Below are positions 46,562 to 55,508 of a stretch of 64,000 bases of DNA, one piece after another; positions within the stretch are counted from its first letter, which is position 1; every line of letters begins with the position of its first letter. Source of the DNA: Streptomyces sp. Tue6028. GTDB taxonomy: Bacteria; Actinomycetota; Actinomycetes; Streptomycetales; Streptomycetaceae. The notes beneath the pieces were generated by a model. That model did no database searches, had not been told where the DNA came from, and saw only the letters and a program-made list of their open reading frames with translations. Where the stretch lies: NCBI RefSeq assembly GCF_002300165.1, contig NZ_MLCE01000010.1:124001-188000 (forward strand). The letters are read 5' to 3'. Both the position numbers and the translations under genes were made by a program.

Positions 46562-47469
46562 CCCACATCGCCGTGCTCGGCAGCACGAACATGGACCTCG
46601 TCGCGTACGTCCCCAAGGCGCCGCAGCGCGGGGAGACCGTGACGGGACGGGAGTTCCGTACGATCCCCGGTGGCAAGGGCGCCAACCAGGCGGTGGCCGC
46701 GGCGCACGCGGGCGCCGACGTCTCACTGATCGGCGCGGTGGGCGCGGACGCCTTCGGCAGCCAGCTCCGGTCCACGCTGGAGCACTCAGGCGTGGACACC
46801 GACCACCTGCGCACCACCGAGGGCCCGTCGGGCACCGCGCACATCGTCGTCGACGACGAGGGCGGCAACGCCATCGTCGTCGTCCCCGGCGCCAACGGCA
46901 CGGTCACCGCCCTCGCCCCCGGCGACGAGGGACTCATCGCCACCGCCGACGCCCTCCTGCTCCAGCTGGAGATCCCGCTCGACGCCGTCGTCGCGGGCGC
47001 CCGGGCCGCGCGCCGGCACGGCGTCCGTACGATTCTGACCCCCTCCCCCGCCCAGCCCCTGGCAGCCGAACTGCTCGGTGCCATCGACCTGTTGCTGCCC
47101 AACGAGCACGAAGCCGCCGCGCTCACCGGCGTCACCGACCCGTACGAGGCCGCCGCGGTCCTGCTCGAACAGGTCCCGCAGGTCGTCGTCACCCTGGGCG
47201 CGGCGGGCAGCCTGTACGCGGCCCGGGGCGCGCGGCCCCTCACCGTGCCCGCTCCCCGGGTGACCGCCGTGGACTCGACCGGTGCGGGCGACACCTTCGC
47301 GGGCACCCTCGCCGTGGCGCTCGCCGAGGGCCGGGAGATGCCGGAGGCGCTCGTCTGGGCGTCGGCGGCCGCGGCGCTCTCGGTGCAGCGGCCGGGGGCG
47401 TCCTCCTCGATGCCGTACCGCTCGGAGATCGACGCCCAGGCCGCGCAGTCGAACGGTGCGCGCTCATGA
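46558..47469 (+). CDS. rbsK: Ribokinase (PfkB family)
   Basis: A 303-residue PfkB-family sugar kinase phosphorylating ribose at O5. The N-terminal GSTNMDLV and GGKGANQAVAAA, and the C-terminal DSTGAGDTFAGTLAVALAEG with the catalytic Asp, are the two family signatures. The length and the first signature favour ribokinase over other PfkB kinases. It overlaps the preceding ADP-ribosylglycohydrolase gene and the following CoA-transferase gene by ATGA. Its place in the operon suggests it captures free ribose released by the hydrolases. Confidence 0.92.
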   Translation: MTHIAVLGSTNMDLVAYVPKAPQRGETVTGREFRTIPGGKGANQAVAAAHAGADVSLIGAVGADAFGSQLRSTLEHSGVDTDHLRTTEGPSGTAHIVVDDEGGNAIVVVPGANGTVTALAPGDEGLIATADALLLQLEIPLDAVVAGARAARRHGVRTILTPSPAQPLAAELLGAIDLLLPNEHEAAALTGVTDPYEAAAVLLEQVPQVVVTLGAAGSLYAARGARPLTVPAPRVTAVDSTGAGDTFAGTLAVALAEGREMPEALVWASAAAALSVQRPGASSSMPYRSEIDAQAAQSNGARS

Positions 47470-48758
47470 CCGCGCGCCCGGCCCGACCGGCGGGCCCGCA
47501 CGGCACCGGTCCGGTGAGCGCGCACCCGGAGCGCACAGGGCCGGCCCATCGCGCGAGCGCCCGACCGGAACGCGACGGCCCGCTCGCCGGGCTGCGCGTC
47601 CTGGACCTCGCGACCCTCTTCGCCGGACCGCTGGCCGCCACCATGCTCGGCGACTTCGGCGCGGAGGTCATCAAGGTGGAGCATCCGGCCAAACCGGATC
47701 CGTCGCGAGGTCACGGCCCGTCGAAGGACGGCGTCGGCCTGTGGTGGAAACTCCTCGGCCGCAACAAGCACACGATCACGCTGGACCTGTCCAAGCGCGG
47801 CGGCCGCGCGACCCTGCTCCGGCTCGCCGCCACCGCCGACGTGATCGTCGAGAACTTCCGCCCCGGCACGCTGGAGAAGTGGGACCTGGGCTGGGACGAA
47901 CTGTCGGCCGCCAACCCCCGTCTGCTGCTGGCCAGGGTCACCGCGTTCGGCCAGTTCGGCCCGTACGCGCACCGCCCCGGCTTCGGCACGCTCGCCGAGG
48001 CGATGAGCGGCTTCGCCGCGGTCACCGGCGAGCCCGACGCGCCGCCGGTCCTGCCGCCCTTCGGGCTCGCCGACTCGATCGCGGGCCTGGCGACGGCGTA
48101 CGCCGTGATGACCGCGCTGCGGGCCCGCGACCGCACCGGCGAGGGCCAGGTCATCGACATGGCGATCATCGAACCGATCCTGACCGTCCTCGGCCCGCAG
48201 CCCATCTGGTACGACCAGCTCGGCCACGTCCAGCCGCGCACCGGGAACCGCTCCGCGAACAACGCCCCCCGCAACACCTACCGCACGGCGGACGGCTCCT
48301 GGGTGGCGGTCTCCACGTCGGCGCAGTCGATCGCGGAGCGGGTGATGCGGCTGGTCGGACGCCCGGACCTGATCGACGAGCCGTGGTTCGCGACGGGCGC
48401 GGACCGGGCCCGGCACGCGGACGTCCTGGACGAGGCGGTCGGCTCGTGGATCGCCCGGCACGACCGCACCGAGGTCCTGGAGGCCTTCGAGAAGGCGGAG
48501 GCCGCGGTGGCCCCCGTGCAGGACGTGCGGGACGTGATGACCGACCCGCAGTACGCGGCCCTGGACACCGTGACCACCCTCGACGACCCCGACCTCGGAC
48601 CGCTGCGCATGCAGAACGTCCTCTTCCGGCTCTCCGGCACGCCGGGCGCGATCCACTGGGCGGGCCGCCCGCACGGCGCGGACACGGAGCGCGTCCTCAC
48701 CGAGCTCGGTCTGACCGGGGCGGAGATCGGCGCGCTGCGGGCGGAGGGCGCTCTGTGA
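47466..48758 (+). CDS. CaiB/BaiF (family III) CoA-transferase
   Basis: A 430-residue family III CoA-transferase. LAGLRVLDLATLFAGPLAATMLGDFGAEVIKVEHP is the typical N-terminus, with the catalytic Asp expected in the GLADSIAG region (about residue 203). A low-complexity leader of 35 or so residues precedes the domain. It transfers CoA between two carboxylic acids, neither known here. It is immediately followed by a CitE-like lyase (GTGA overlap); similar pairs activate and cleave branched C5 dicarboxylates such as itaconate or citramalate, but no hydratase gene is present. Confidence 0.88.
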   Translation: MTARPARPAGPHGTGPVSAHPERTGPAHRASARPERDGPLAGLRVLDLATLFAGPLAATMLGDFGAEVIKVEHPAKPDPSRGHGPSKDGVGLWWKLLGRNKHTITLDLSKRGGRATLLRLAATADVIVENFRPGTLEKWDLGWDELSAANPRLLLARVTAFGQFGPYAHRPGFGTLAEAMSGFAAVTGEPDAPPVLPPFGLADSIAGLATAYAVMTALRARDRTGEGQVIDMAIIEPILTVLGPQPIWYDQLGHVQPRTGNRSANNAPRNTYRTADGSWVAVSTSAQSIAERVMRLVGRPDLIDEPWFATGADRARHADVLDEAVGSWIARHDRTEVLEAFEKAEAAVAPVQDVRDVMTDPQYAALDTVTTLDDPDLGPLRMQNVLFRLSGTPGAIHWAGRPHGADTERVLTELGLTGAEIGALRAEGAL

Positions 48759-49591
48759 CCGCGGAGTTCCCCCTCACCTGGCTGTACGCCCCCGGGGACC
48801 GTCCCGCCGTGGTCGCCAAGGCCCTGGCCTCCGGAGCGGACGTCGTGCTGGTGGACCTGGAGGACGCGGTGGCCCCGGACCGCAAGGCGTACGCCCGCGA
48901 GGCCACGGCCGACCTGCTGTGCGATCCGCCGCCCGTCCCGGTCCACGTCCGCGTCAACGCCCTGGACAACCCGCTGACGGAGACCGACCTCAAGACCCTC
49001 TCCCCGCTCCCCGGTCTGTCCGGCATCCGGCTCCCCAAGGTGACCTCGCCCTCCGACGTCGCACGGGCCGCGCTGGAGGCCACGCCCGCCGACGGCGCCG
49101 CGATTCCCCTGTACGCGCTCCTGGAGACGGCGCTCGGGGTGGAGCACGCCTTCGCCATCGCCTCGTCGCACCGGGCACTGCACGGCATCGCCATCGGGGA
49201 GACCGACCTGAGGGCCGACCTCGGCGTCCGCAACGACACGGGCCTGGACTGGTCGCGCGCCCGTGTGGTCGTGGCCGCGCGTGCGGCGGGCCTGCCCCCG
49301 CCCGTCCAGTCGGTCTACCCGGACATCCGTGACGTGGAGGGGCTGGCCTCGTCCTGCGGTCACGGCCGCACACTGGGTTTCCTCGGGCGTGCGGCGATCC
49401 ATCCCCGCCAGCTGCCCATCATCGAGCAGGCCTATCTCCCCACCTCGGCGGAGATCGACTCGGCCGAGGCCGTCGTGAAGGCCGCCGAGAGCGACGCGGG
49501 CGCCCAGGCCCTGCCCGACGGCCGGTTCGTCGACGCGGCGGTGGTGATGGCCGCCCATCGCACCCTCGCGCTGGCGCGCCGTCTGACGTAG
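48755..49591 (+). CDS. CitE-like acyl-CoA lyase (HpcH/HpaI superfamily)
   Basis: A 278-residue TIM-barrel lyase. The opening segment LTWLYAPGDRPAVVAKALASGADVVLVDLEDAVAPDRK is typical of CitE/citramalyl-CoA/malyl-CoA lyases. The CoA-binding Arg, the metal-binding Glu and Asp (LLETALGVEHA, IGETDLRADLG) and the IHPRQLPIIEQAY ending are present. No citD or citF genes accompany it, so it is probably a stand-alone 3-hydroxyacyl-CoA lyase. GTG 48755 overlaps the CoA-transferase stop. It is the last gene of the operon, ending 20 bp before a strong terminator. Confidence 0.88.
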   Translation: MTAEFPLTWLYAPGDRPAVVAKALASGADVVLVDLEDAVAPDRKAYAREATADLLCDPPPVPVHVRVNALDNPLTETDLKTLSPLPGLSGIRLPKVTSPSDVARAALEATPADGAAIPLYALLETALGVEHAFAIASSHRALHGIAIGETDLRADLGVRNDTGLDWSRARVVVAARAAGLPPPVQSVYPDIRDVEGLASSCGHGRTLGFLGRAAIHPRQLPIIEQAYLPTSAEIDSAEAVVKAAESDAGAQALPDGRFVDAAVVMAAHRTLALARRLT

Positions 49592-49610
49592 CGGGCCCGG
49601 CCCGGCACAC

Positions 49611-49647
49611 GAAGGGGGCGCCGCGTCCCGGACGCGGCGCCCCCTTC
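49611..49647. terminator. Strong bidirectional terminator, citE-like gene / lgt
   Basis: A perfect 18-base inverted repeat (49611-49628 and 49630-49647) with flanking GAA/TTC, giving A- and T-rich ends on both strands. It lies between the convergent lyase gene and lgt and should stop both transcripts. Confidence 0.92.
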
Positions 49648-49660
49648 AGGGTTCGGAAGG

Positions 49661-50719
49661 TCAGCCCTTCTTGGCCGACCTCGCCTCGTCGGCGGTCGCC
49701 GACTCGACGTCCTCGACGGCGTCGGTGTCGCTGTCGGCGGACTCACCGGGTCGGTCGGCGTCCGCGTCGGCGGGCTTCGCCCGGTCGGCGGAGTCGTCCG
49801 CGTCCTTGGCGGAGTCGTCCGCGTCCTTGGCGGAGTCGTCCGCGTCCTTGGCGGAGGCCTCGGTGGCCGCGGCGGTCTCGCCGTCCTTGTCGTCGGGGGT
49901 GTCCGCGCCAGGCTCCACGACGGCCTCCCGGCCCGGACGGCGGCGCGCGGAGATCACGATGTACAGCACCGCGAGCAGGAAGACCACCATCGCGGTCCAG
50001 TCGTTCAGACGCAGGCCGAGGATGTGGTGGGCGTCGTCGACGCGCATGTACTCGATCCAGCCGCGGCCGACGCAGTAGGCGGCTACGTACAGCGCGAAGG
50101 CGCGCCCGTGGCCCAGCCGGAAGCGGCGGTCGGCCCAGATGACCAGGAGACCGACGCCGATGCACCACAGCGACTCGTACAGGAACGTCGGGTGGTAGTA
50201 GCCCGGGACGCGGCCGTCCGTGGAGGAGGTGATGTGCAGCGCCCAGGGCAGGTCCGTGGCCTTGCCGTACAGCTCCTGGTTGAAATAGTTGCCCCAGCGC
50301 CCGATGGCCTGCGCGAAGGCGATGCCGGGGGCGATGGCGTCGGCGTACGCCGGCAGCGGGATGCCGCGGCGGCGGCAGCCGATCCAGGCGCCGACAGCGC
50401 CGAGCGCGATGGCACCCCAGATGCCGAGCCCGCCCTCCCACACCTTGAAGGCGTCCACCCAGTCACGGCCCTCGCTGAAGTACAGCTCGTAGTCCGTGAT
50501 CACGTGATAGAGCCGGCCTCCGAGGAGACCGAAGGGGACGGCCCAGACCGCGATGTCGGCAACGGTGCCGGATCGCCCGCCCCGGGCGATCCAGCGCTTG
50601 TTGCCGAGCCAGACGGCCACGAAGACGCCGATGATGATGCAGAACGCGTACGCGCGCAGCGGAATGGGGCCGAGATGCAGCACACTGCGCGACGGGCTGG
50701 GAATGAAGGCAAGTTCCAT
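49661..50719 (-). CDS. lgt: Prolipoprotein diacylglyceryl transferase
   Basis: A 352-residue membrane enzyme that transfers diacylglycerol from phosphatidylglycerol to the lipobox cysteine of prolipoproteins. About seven transmembrane helices, the Lgt signature GRWGNYFNQELYG and the GGRLYHVITD segment are visible. The C-terminal 85 residues are a hydrophilic, acidic tail with three SAKDADD repeats, absent from shorter orthologs. It follows the DsbA-like gene, but a hairpin between them suggests its own promoter. Confidence 0.95.
   Translation of the reverse strand: MELAFIPSPSRSVLHLGPIPLRAYAFCIIIGVFVAVWLGNKRWIARGGRSGTVADIAVWAVPFGLLGGRLYHVITDYELYFSEGRDWVDAFKVWEGGLGIWGAIALGAVGAWIGCRRRGIPLPAYADAIAPGIAFAQAIGRWGNYFNQELYGKATDLPWALHITSSTDGRVPGYYHPTFLYESLWCIGVGLLVIWADRRFRLGHGRAFALYVAAYCVGRGWIEYMRVDDAHHILGLRLNDWTAMVVFLLAVLYIVISARRRPGREAVVEPGADTPDDKDGETAAATEASAKDADDSAKDADDSAKDADDSADRAKPADADADRPGESADSDTDAVEDVESATADEARSAKKG
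49787..49849. repeat. Three 21-bp coding repeats in the lgt tail
   Basis: Three identical 21-bp units in a row, encoding the heptapeptide DDSAKDA (SAKDADD register) in the acidic C-terminal tail of Lgt, followed by a partial fourth copy. Confidence 0.92.
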
Positions 50720-50790
50720 GGCAGGGTCGACGCTACCGTGCCGGACCTCACCTGAGGCAAGAGGCCCGGCAACGGGTCCATAACGTGCGG

Positions 50791-50823
50791 CTGCCCCCGG
50801 GCCGGGCGGCGGGCCGGGGGCAG
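50791..50823 (-). terminator. Probable terminator after the DsbA-like gene
   Basis: CTGCCCCCGG at 50791-50800 pairs with CCGGGGGCAG at 50814-50823 around a 13-base GC-rich loop. It is 17 bases beyond the DsbA-like stop and upstream of lgt. Confidence 0.6.
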
Positions 50824-50839
50824 CGGGCGTGCGGGGACC

Positions 50840-51619
50840 TCAGGACTTGTTCTCCGCCTCCACCAACTGCTTCAGCTTGGCGGGCGTCATCGTCTGGTCC
50901 GCATAGATGTTCGTCGCGCCCAGCAGCACGGTCGGGGTCGAGTGCAGACCGTTGTTCTGGAAGGCGGTGTTCGACTTCACGACCCAGCTGTCGTGCGTCC
51001 CGTCATTGACGCACTTGCGGAAGGCCGGGGTGTCCAGGCCGTCGACCTTGCCCGCCAGCTCGATGAGCTTGGCGTTGTCGGCGAAGGCGTCGTCGGTCTC
51101 CTTGGGCTGGTTCTCGTAGAGCACGTCGTGGTACTCGGTGAACTTGCCGGCGTCCTGGGCGCAGGCCGCGGCGTTCGCCGCGCGCAGGGAGCCGCTGCCG
51201 CCCATGTTCCCGTCGATGAGGGTGACCAGGTGGTACTCGACCTTCAGCTGTCCGGCGTCGACCAGCTCGTGGATCGTGGGCCGGTACATGGCCTCGAAGG
51301 CCTGGCAGGCGGGGCAGCGGAAGTCCTCCCACACCGTGAGGGTCGACTTGGCGCCGTCCTTCCCGACGGGGATGGCGAGACCGTCCTTGCCGGTGGCTCC
51401 CGACGGCGACACGGCCGGTCCCGCCGTGTCGGTCTTCTTGGTCTCCTTGCCGGAGTTGGCGGCCAGGACGCCGACCACCGCGGCAAGGGCCAGGACGCAG
51501 ACCACCGACGCCCCCACGATCAGCGCGCGCCGGCGCTTCTCCGCGGCCTTCTGCTTCTCTCGCTCGACCGCCAGCCGCTCGCGGGCATTGCGCTTTACGT
51601 CACGGTTGTTCTCGCTCAC
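50840..51619 (-). CDS. DsbA-like membrane-anchored thioredoxin-fold protein
   Basis: A 259-residue protein. A cytoplasmic, highly charged N-terminus (ARERLAVEREKQKAAEKRRR) is followed by one transmembrane helix (about 31-53) and an extracytoplasmic DsbA-type thioredoxin domain with the redox pair CPAC in VWEDFRCPACQAFEAMYRP. The cis-Pro is in HSTPTVLLG. It probably oxidises or reduces disulfides in exported proteins. GTG 51619 was chosen; the longer frame is unlikely. It is downstream of trpA on the same strand and next to lgt, another cell-envelope gene. Confidence 0.88.
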   Translation of the reverse strand: MSENNRDVKRNARERLAVEREKQKAAEKRRRALIVGASVVCVLALAAVVGVLAANSGKETKKTDTAGPAVSPSGATGKDGLAIPVGKDGAKSTLTVWEDFRCPACQAFEAMYRPTIHELVDAGQLKVEYHLVTLIDGNMGGSGSLRAANAAACAQDAGKFTEYHDVLYENQPKETDDAFADNAKLIELAGKVDGLDTPAFRKCVNDGTHDSWVVKSNTAFQNNGLHSTPTVLLGATNIYADQTMTPAKLKQLVEAENKS

Positions 51620-51753
51620 ATCCGGCAGAACGAACCGGGGAGGCGCAGCGCGCCTCCCCGGTCCCAGGTCCACCCCTTCGAGTGAGCGGATTGTCCGTTA
51701 CGCACCTGTCGGGGGCCGGCGCGACAGCTCCGCCGGCTCCCCCGGTGCCGGCC

Positions 51754-52569
51754 TCACGCCTTCTTGCGCACGCCCTCGGCGAGATCGCCCGCGAGGGCGC
51801 GCACGGCGTCGAGACCTGCGGCCTCGTCCGGCGCGTCCAGCATCCGCTGCACGAACGCCGAGCCGACGATCACGCCGTCGGCGAACCCGGCCACCTCGGC
51901 GGCCTGGGTCGCGTTGGAGACGCCGAGGCCGACGCAGACGGGCAGCTCGGTGGTGGCCCGGGTGCGCCGCACCAGGTCCTGCGCCTGGGCGCCCACCGAC
52001 TCGCGGGTGCCGGTGACGCCCATCAGCGAGGCGGCGTACACGAAGCCGCTGCCCGCCGCGGTGATCTCGGCGAGCCGGGCGTCCTTGCTGCTGGGCGCGA
52101 CGACGAAGACGGTCGCGAGGCCGTGCTTCTCCGCGTGCTCCCTCCACAGCGCCGACTCCTGGACGGGCAGGTCGGGCAGGATGCAGCCCGCGCCGCCCGC
52201 CTCGGCGAGCTCGGCGGTGAAGCGCTCGACGCCGTAGCGGTCGATGGGGTTCCAGTACGTCATCACGAGGACGGGCTTCCCGGTCGCCTCGAAGGCCTCC
52301 CGGACCGTCCGCATCACGTCGGCGATCTTGACGCCGCCGCGCAGGGCGATGTCGTCGGCGGTCTGGATGACGGGGCCGTCGAGGACGGGGTCGCTGTGCG
52401 GCAGGCCCACCTCGACGACGTCCGCGCCGCCCTCGAAGACGGCCTTGATCGCGGCGATGCCGCCGTCGACCGTCGGGAAACCGGCCGGCAGGTAGGCGAT
52501 GAGGGCGGAGCGCCCCTCCGCCCTCGCGCCGGCGAGGGTGTCACTCAACAGCTGGATGTTGCCGCTCAC
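51754..52569 (-). CDS. trpA: Tryptophan synthase alpha subunit
   Basis: A 271-residue TIM-barrel enzyme releasing indole from indole-3-glycerol phosphate and channelling it to TrpB. The catalytic Glu/Asp segments [19 protein letters not shown] (Glu 53 equivalent) and [11 protein letters not shown], and the phosphate loop [13 protein letters not shown] with GVIVGSAFV, are present. ATG 52569 overlaps the trpB stop by four bases (ATGA), so the subunits are coupled. Confidence 0.96.
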   Translation of the reverse strand: MSGNIQLLSDTLAGARAEGRSALIAYLPAGFPTVDGGIAAIKAVFEGGADVVEVGLPHSDPVLDGPVIQTADDIALRGGVKIADVMRTVREAFEATGKPVLVMTYWNPIDRYGVERFTAELAEAGGAGCILPDLPVQESALWREHAEKHGLATVFVVAPSSKDARLAEITAAGSGFVYAASLMGVTGTRESVGAQAQDLVRRTRATTELPVCVGLGVSNATQAAEVAGFADGVIVGSAFVQRMLDAPDEAAGLDAVRALAGDLAEGVRKKA

Positions 52570-53858
52570 TTGGCGTCCCCCTCGATCTCGGCGTTCTCAC
52601 CGGCCGCGTCCGCGGGGACGACCGCGTCGGTGCCTTCGTCGTACAGGCCGAAGTAGCGGGCGGCCGTGTCCATGTCCTTGTCTCCGCGGCCGGACAGGTT
52701 GACGACGATCAGCCCGTCCCTGCCCAGCTCCTTGCCGACCTCCAGGGCCCCCGCGAGCGCGTGGGCGCTCTCGATGGCCGGGATGATCCCCTCGGTGCGG
52801 GAGAGCAGGCGCAGCGCCTGCATGGCCGCGTCGTCGGTGACGGCGCGGTACTCGCCCCGGCCGCTGTCCTTGAGGTAGGAGTGCTCGGGGCCGATGCCGG
52901 GGTAGTCGAGTCCGGCCGAGATCGAGTAGGGCTCGGTGATCTGCCCCTCCTCGTCCTGGAGCACGTACGACCGCGATCCGTGCAGGATGCCGGGCTCGCC
53001 GGCGGTCAGGGTCGCGGCGTGCTCTCCGGTCTCCACCCCGTGCCCGGCGGGCTCGCAGCCGATCAGGCGGACGTCCGCGTCCGGGATGAAGGCGTGGAAG
53101 AGCCCGATGGCGTTGGAGCCGCCGCCGACGCACGCGACGGCGGCGTCGGGGAGGCGTCCGGCGCGCTCCAGGATCTGCCGCCGGGCCTCGACGCCGATGA
53201 CCCGGTGGAAGTCGCGCACCATGGCCGGGAAGGGGTGGGGGCCCGCGACGGTGCCGAAGAGGTAGTGGGTGCGGTCGACGTTGGCGACCCAGTCGCGGAA
53301 CGCCTCGTTGATGGCGTCCTTGAGGGTGCGGCTGCCGGACTTCACGGCGATGACCTCGGCGCCGAGCATCCGCATCCGGGCCACGTTCAGCGCCTGGCGC
53401 TGGGTGTCGATCTCGCCCATGTAGATGGTGCATTCGAGATCGAAGAGCGCGCAGGCGGTCGCGGTGGCGACGCCGTGCTGGCCGGCCCCCGTCTCCGCGA
53501 TGACGCGCGTCTTGCCCATCCGTTTGGTCAGCAGGGCCTGGCCGAGCACATTGTTGATCTTGTGGGAGCCGGTGTGGTTGAGGTCCTCCCGCTTCAGGAA
53601 GACTCGGGCGCCTCCCGCGTGCTCGGCGAACCGGGGCACCTCGGTGAGCGAACTCGGCCGTCCGGTGTAGTGGACGAGCAGGTCGTCGAGCTCGCGGGCG
53701 AACTCGGGGTCCGCCTTCGCCTTGTCGTACTCGACGGCGACCTCGTCCACGGCGGCGACGAGCGCCTCCGGGATGAACTTGCCGCCGAACGCGCCGAAGT
53801 AGCCCTCGGCGCTGGGAACTCGACCCTCCGGGTCGGGAATGAAGAACTCGCTGGGCAT
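52566..53858 (-). CDS. trpB: Tryptophan synthase beta subunit
   Basis: A 430-residue pyridoxal-phosphate enzyme condensing indole with serine. The PLP lysine lies in [15 protein letters not shown], with [16 protein letters not shown], the phosphate-binding [15 protein letters not shown] and the later [13 protein letters not shown]-like ending. It is full length for the family. The gap to the TrpM-like gene upstream is 337 bp, longer than other spacings in the cluster, so an internal promoter is possible. Confidence 0.97.
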   Translation of the reverse strand: MPSEFFIPDPEGRVPSAEGYFGAFGGKFIPEALVAAVDEVAVEYDKAKADPEFARELDDLLVHYTGRPSSLTEVPRFAEHAGGARVFLKREDLNHTGSHKINNVLGQALLTKRMGKTRVIAETGAGQHGVATATACALFDLECTIYMGEIDTQRQALNVARMRMLGAEVIAVKSGSRTLKDAINEAFRDWVANVDRTHYLFGTVAGPHPFPAMVRDFHRVIGVEARRQILERAGRLPDAAVACVGGGSNAIGLFHAFIPDADVRLIGCEPAGHGVETGEHAATLTAGEPGILHGSRSYVLQDEEGQITEPYSISAGLDYPGIGPEHSYLKDSGRGEYRAVTDDAAMQALRLLSRTEGIIPAIESAHALAGALEVGKELGRDGLIVVNLSGRGDKDMDTAARYFGLYDEGTDAVVPADAAGENAEIEGDAK

Positions 53859-54195
53859 GCGATTACCTCGCAGGGGCTGTCGCCCCGGTTGAAGGCCGGT
53901 CAGTGGTCACGTTAGCCACGTACGCCCGCGATGTGCCCACGGCACGGGGCCGAGCCGTCCCGTCCCCCCTCCACGGCGGACGCCCCGCCGCAGGGCGGCC
54001 GGGCGGACCGGACGGGTCACCGGTGGGGTGGGGAGGTCCGCCACGACGGCATGCGGCCGTGCGGCGGAGATCGGCGGTGCCGCGCCGGGCGGAGCCACTC
54101 GACGGCGGGACGGGCGGAGCCCGCCCTTCGCCCGGAACCGCGCCCGGCGGTGTGCCGGGGCGGATCTCCTGGAGTGGCCGGTGCCGGCCTCCGGC
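53859..54195. other. Gap between trpM-like gene and trpB
   Basis: A 337-bp GC-rich stretch without a convincing gene. Frames crossing it on either strand are Pro/Arg-rich shadows. It may hold a promoter for trpB-trpA, but I cannot point to clear -35/-10 hexamers or a leader peptide with Trp codons. Confidence 0.5.
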
Positions 54196-54531
54196 TCAGA
54201 CCGCCCGAAGGGAGGACGTGGCCGGAAGGGGCGCGAGCGCGCGTACGCGCTCGGGCCATCGCATGCCGTTGACCTGGCCCGGCTCGTCGCCGATGACGTA
54301 ACGGACCCGACGGCCGTGCACACGCCGCGCGGGCGCCCGGCAGCCGCGCGGACGGCAGCCGCGGGCGAGGCGGGCGTACGGGTCCCGGACCGCCGAGGCG
54401 GGGGACGGTGCCGCGGCGGAGCGCACGGCGGGCCGGCCGGTGTGTGTGCTCCCGCGCCCCGGGCGTGCCGCCTCACCGTCGGGGCGGAGGCCCGGACGGG
54501 AGTCGGCGACGGCGGAGGGCGCGACGGACAC
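54196..54531 (-). CDS. trpM: TrpM-like small protein of the trp cluster
   Basis: A short gene between trpC and trpB, where Streptomyces carries trpM, a 63-residue modulator of tryptophan synthesis in S. coelicolor. The likely conserved part is the C-terminal segment of about 55 residues with GCRPRGCRAPARRVHGRR and RYVIGDEPGQVNGMRW. The GTG at 54531, eight bases past the trpC stop, gives 111 residues with a low-complexity leader; an in-frame GTG at 54426 gives 76 and is closer to the known size. Neither has a good ribosome site. The identification rests on position and remembered sequence character. Confidence 0.55.
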   Translation of the reverse strand: MSVAPSAVADSRPGLRPDGEAARPGRGSTHTGRPAVRSAAAPSPASAVRDPYARLARGCRPRGCRAPARRVHGRRVRYVIGDEPGQVNGMRWPERVRALAPLPATSSLRAV

Positions 54532-54539
54532 GGGGCGGG

Positions 54540-55349
54540 TCAGTCCCGTCCGTGGCGCAGCGCGGGGTGGGCCCCGGCCGCGACGAGGTCGGAGACCGCG
54601 GTCTTCGGGTCACGGCCGGTCACGAGCGACTCGCCCACCAGGACCGCGTCGGCGCCGGCGTTGGCGTACGCGATGAGGTCGTGCGGGCCGCGGACGCCGG
54701 ACTCGGCGATCTTGACGATGGAGTCGGGGATCTCCGGCGCGACGCGCTCGAAGGTCGTGCGGTCGACCTTCAGCGTCTTCAGGTTGCGCGCGTTGACGCC
54801 GATGACCTTGGCTCCCGCGTCCACCGCGCGCTCGACCTCGTCCTCGTCGTGCACCTCGACGAGCGGGGTGAGCCCGATGGACTCGGCGCGCTCGATGAGG
54901 GACTCCAGGGCGGGCTGGTCGAGGGCGGCGACGATCAGCAGCACGAGGTCGGCGCCGTACGCCCGGGCCTCCCACAGCTGGTACGACGTGACGATGAAGT
55001 CCTTGCGCAGGACCGGGATGTCCACGCGGGCGCGGACGGCCTCGAGGTCCGCGAGCGAGCCGCCGAAGCGGCGCTCCTCGGTCAGGACGGAGATGACGGC
55101 TGCGCCGCCCGCCTCGTAGTCCGCGGCGAGGCCGGCCGGGTCGGCGATCGCGGCCAGCGCGCCCTTGGAGGGGCTGGATCGCTTGACCTCGCAGATGACC
55201 TTGACGCCGTCACCGCGCAGGGCCGCCACGCCGTCCTTGGCCGCCGGAGCCTTCGCCGCGCGCTCCTTGAGCTCGTCGAGGCTGACGCGCGCCTGCCGCT
55301 CCGCGAGGTCGGCACGGACTCCGTCGATGATCTCGTCGAGCACGCTCAC
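54540..55349 (-). CDS. trpC: Indole-3-glycerol phosphate synthase
   Basis: A 269-residue TIM-barrel enzyme closing the indole ring in tryptophan synthesis. The catalytic Lys motif [28 protein letters not shown] and GVNARNLKT are visible. GTG 55349 was chosen to give the family start [26 protein letters not shown] lies upstream. A 159-bp gap separates it from the DUF2752 gene, with an inverted repeat TTGCATCC...GGATGCAA (55461-55468 and 55513-55520) spanning the gap, so a separate trpC promoter is possible. Confidence 0.95.
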   Translation of the reverse strand: MSVLDEIIDGVRADLAERQARVSLDELKERAAKAPAAKDGVAALRGDGVKVICEVKRSSPSKGALAAIADPAGLAADYEAGGAAVISVLTEERRFGGSLADLEAVRARVDIPVLRKDFIVTSYQLWEARAYGADLVLLIVAALDQPALESLIERAESIGLTPLVEVHDEDEVERAVDAGAKVIGVNARNLKTLKVDRTTFERVAPEIPDSIVKIAESGVRGPHDLIAYANAGADAVLVGESLVTGRDPKTAVSDLVAAGAHPALRHGRD

Positions 55350-55508
55350 GCGAGCGGCCCCCTTCCTGCGGTGGAGGGTTGAAGCAGTCGACCCGGGGTG
55401 CACCGTCCCGGACGGTTCGGACGGGTCACTTGTGATGGTATCCGGAGGAAGGCGTAGGCCTTGCATCCGGTTGACGCCGGTCCCACTACCTGGACGTTTG
55501 CCCGTTGA

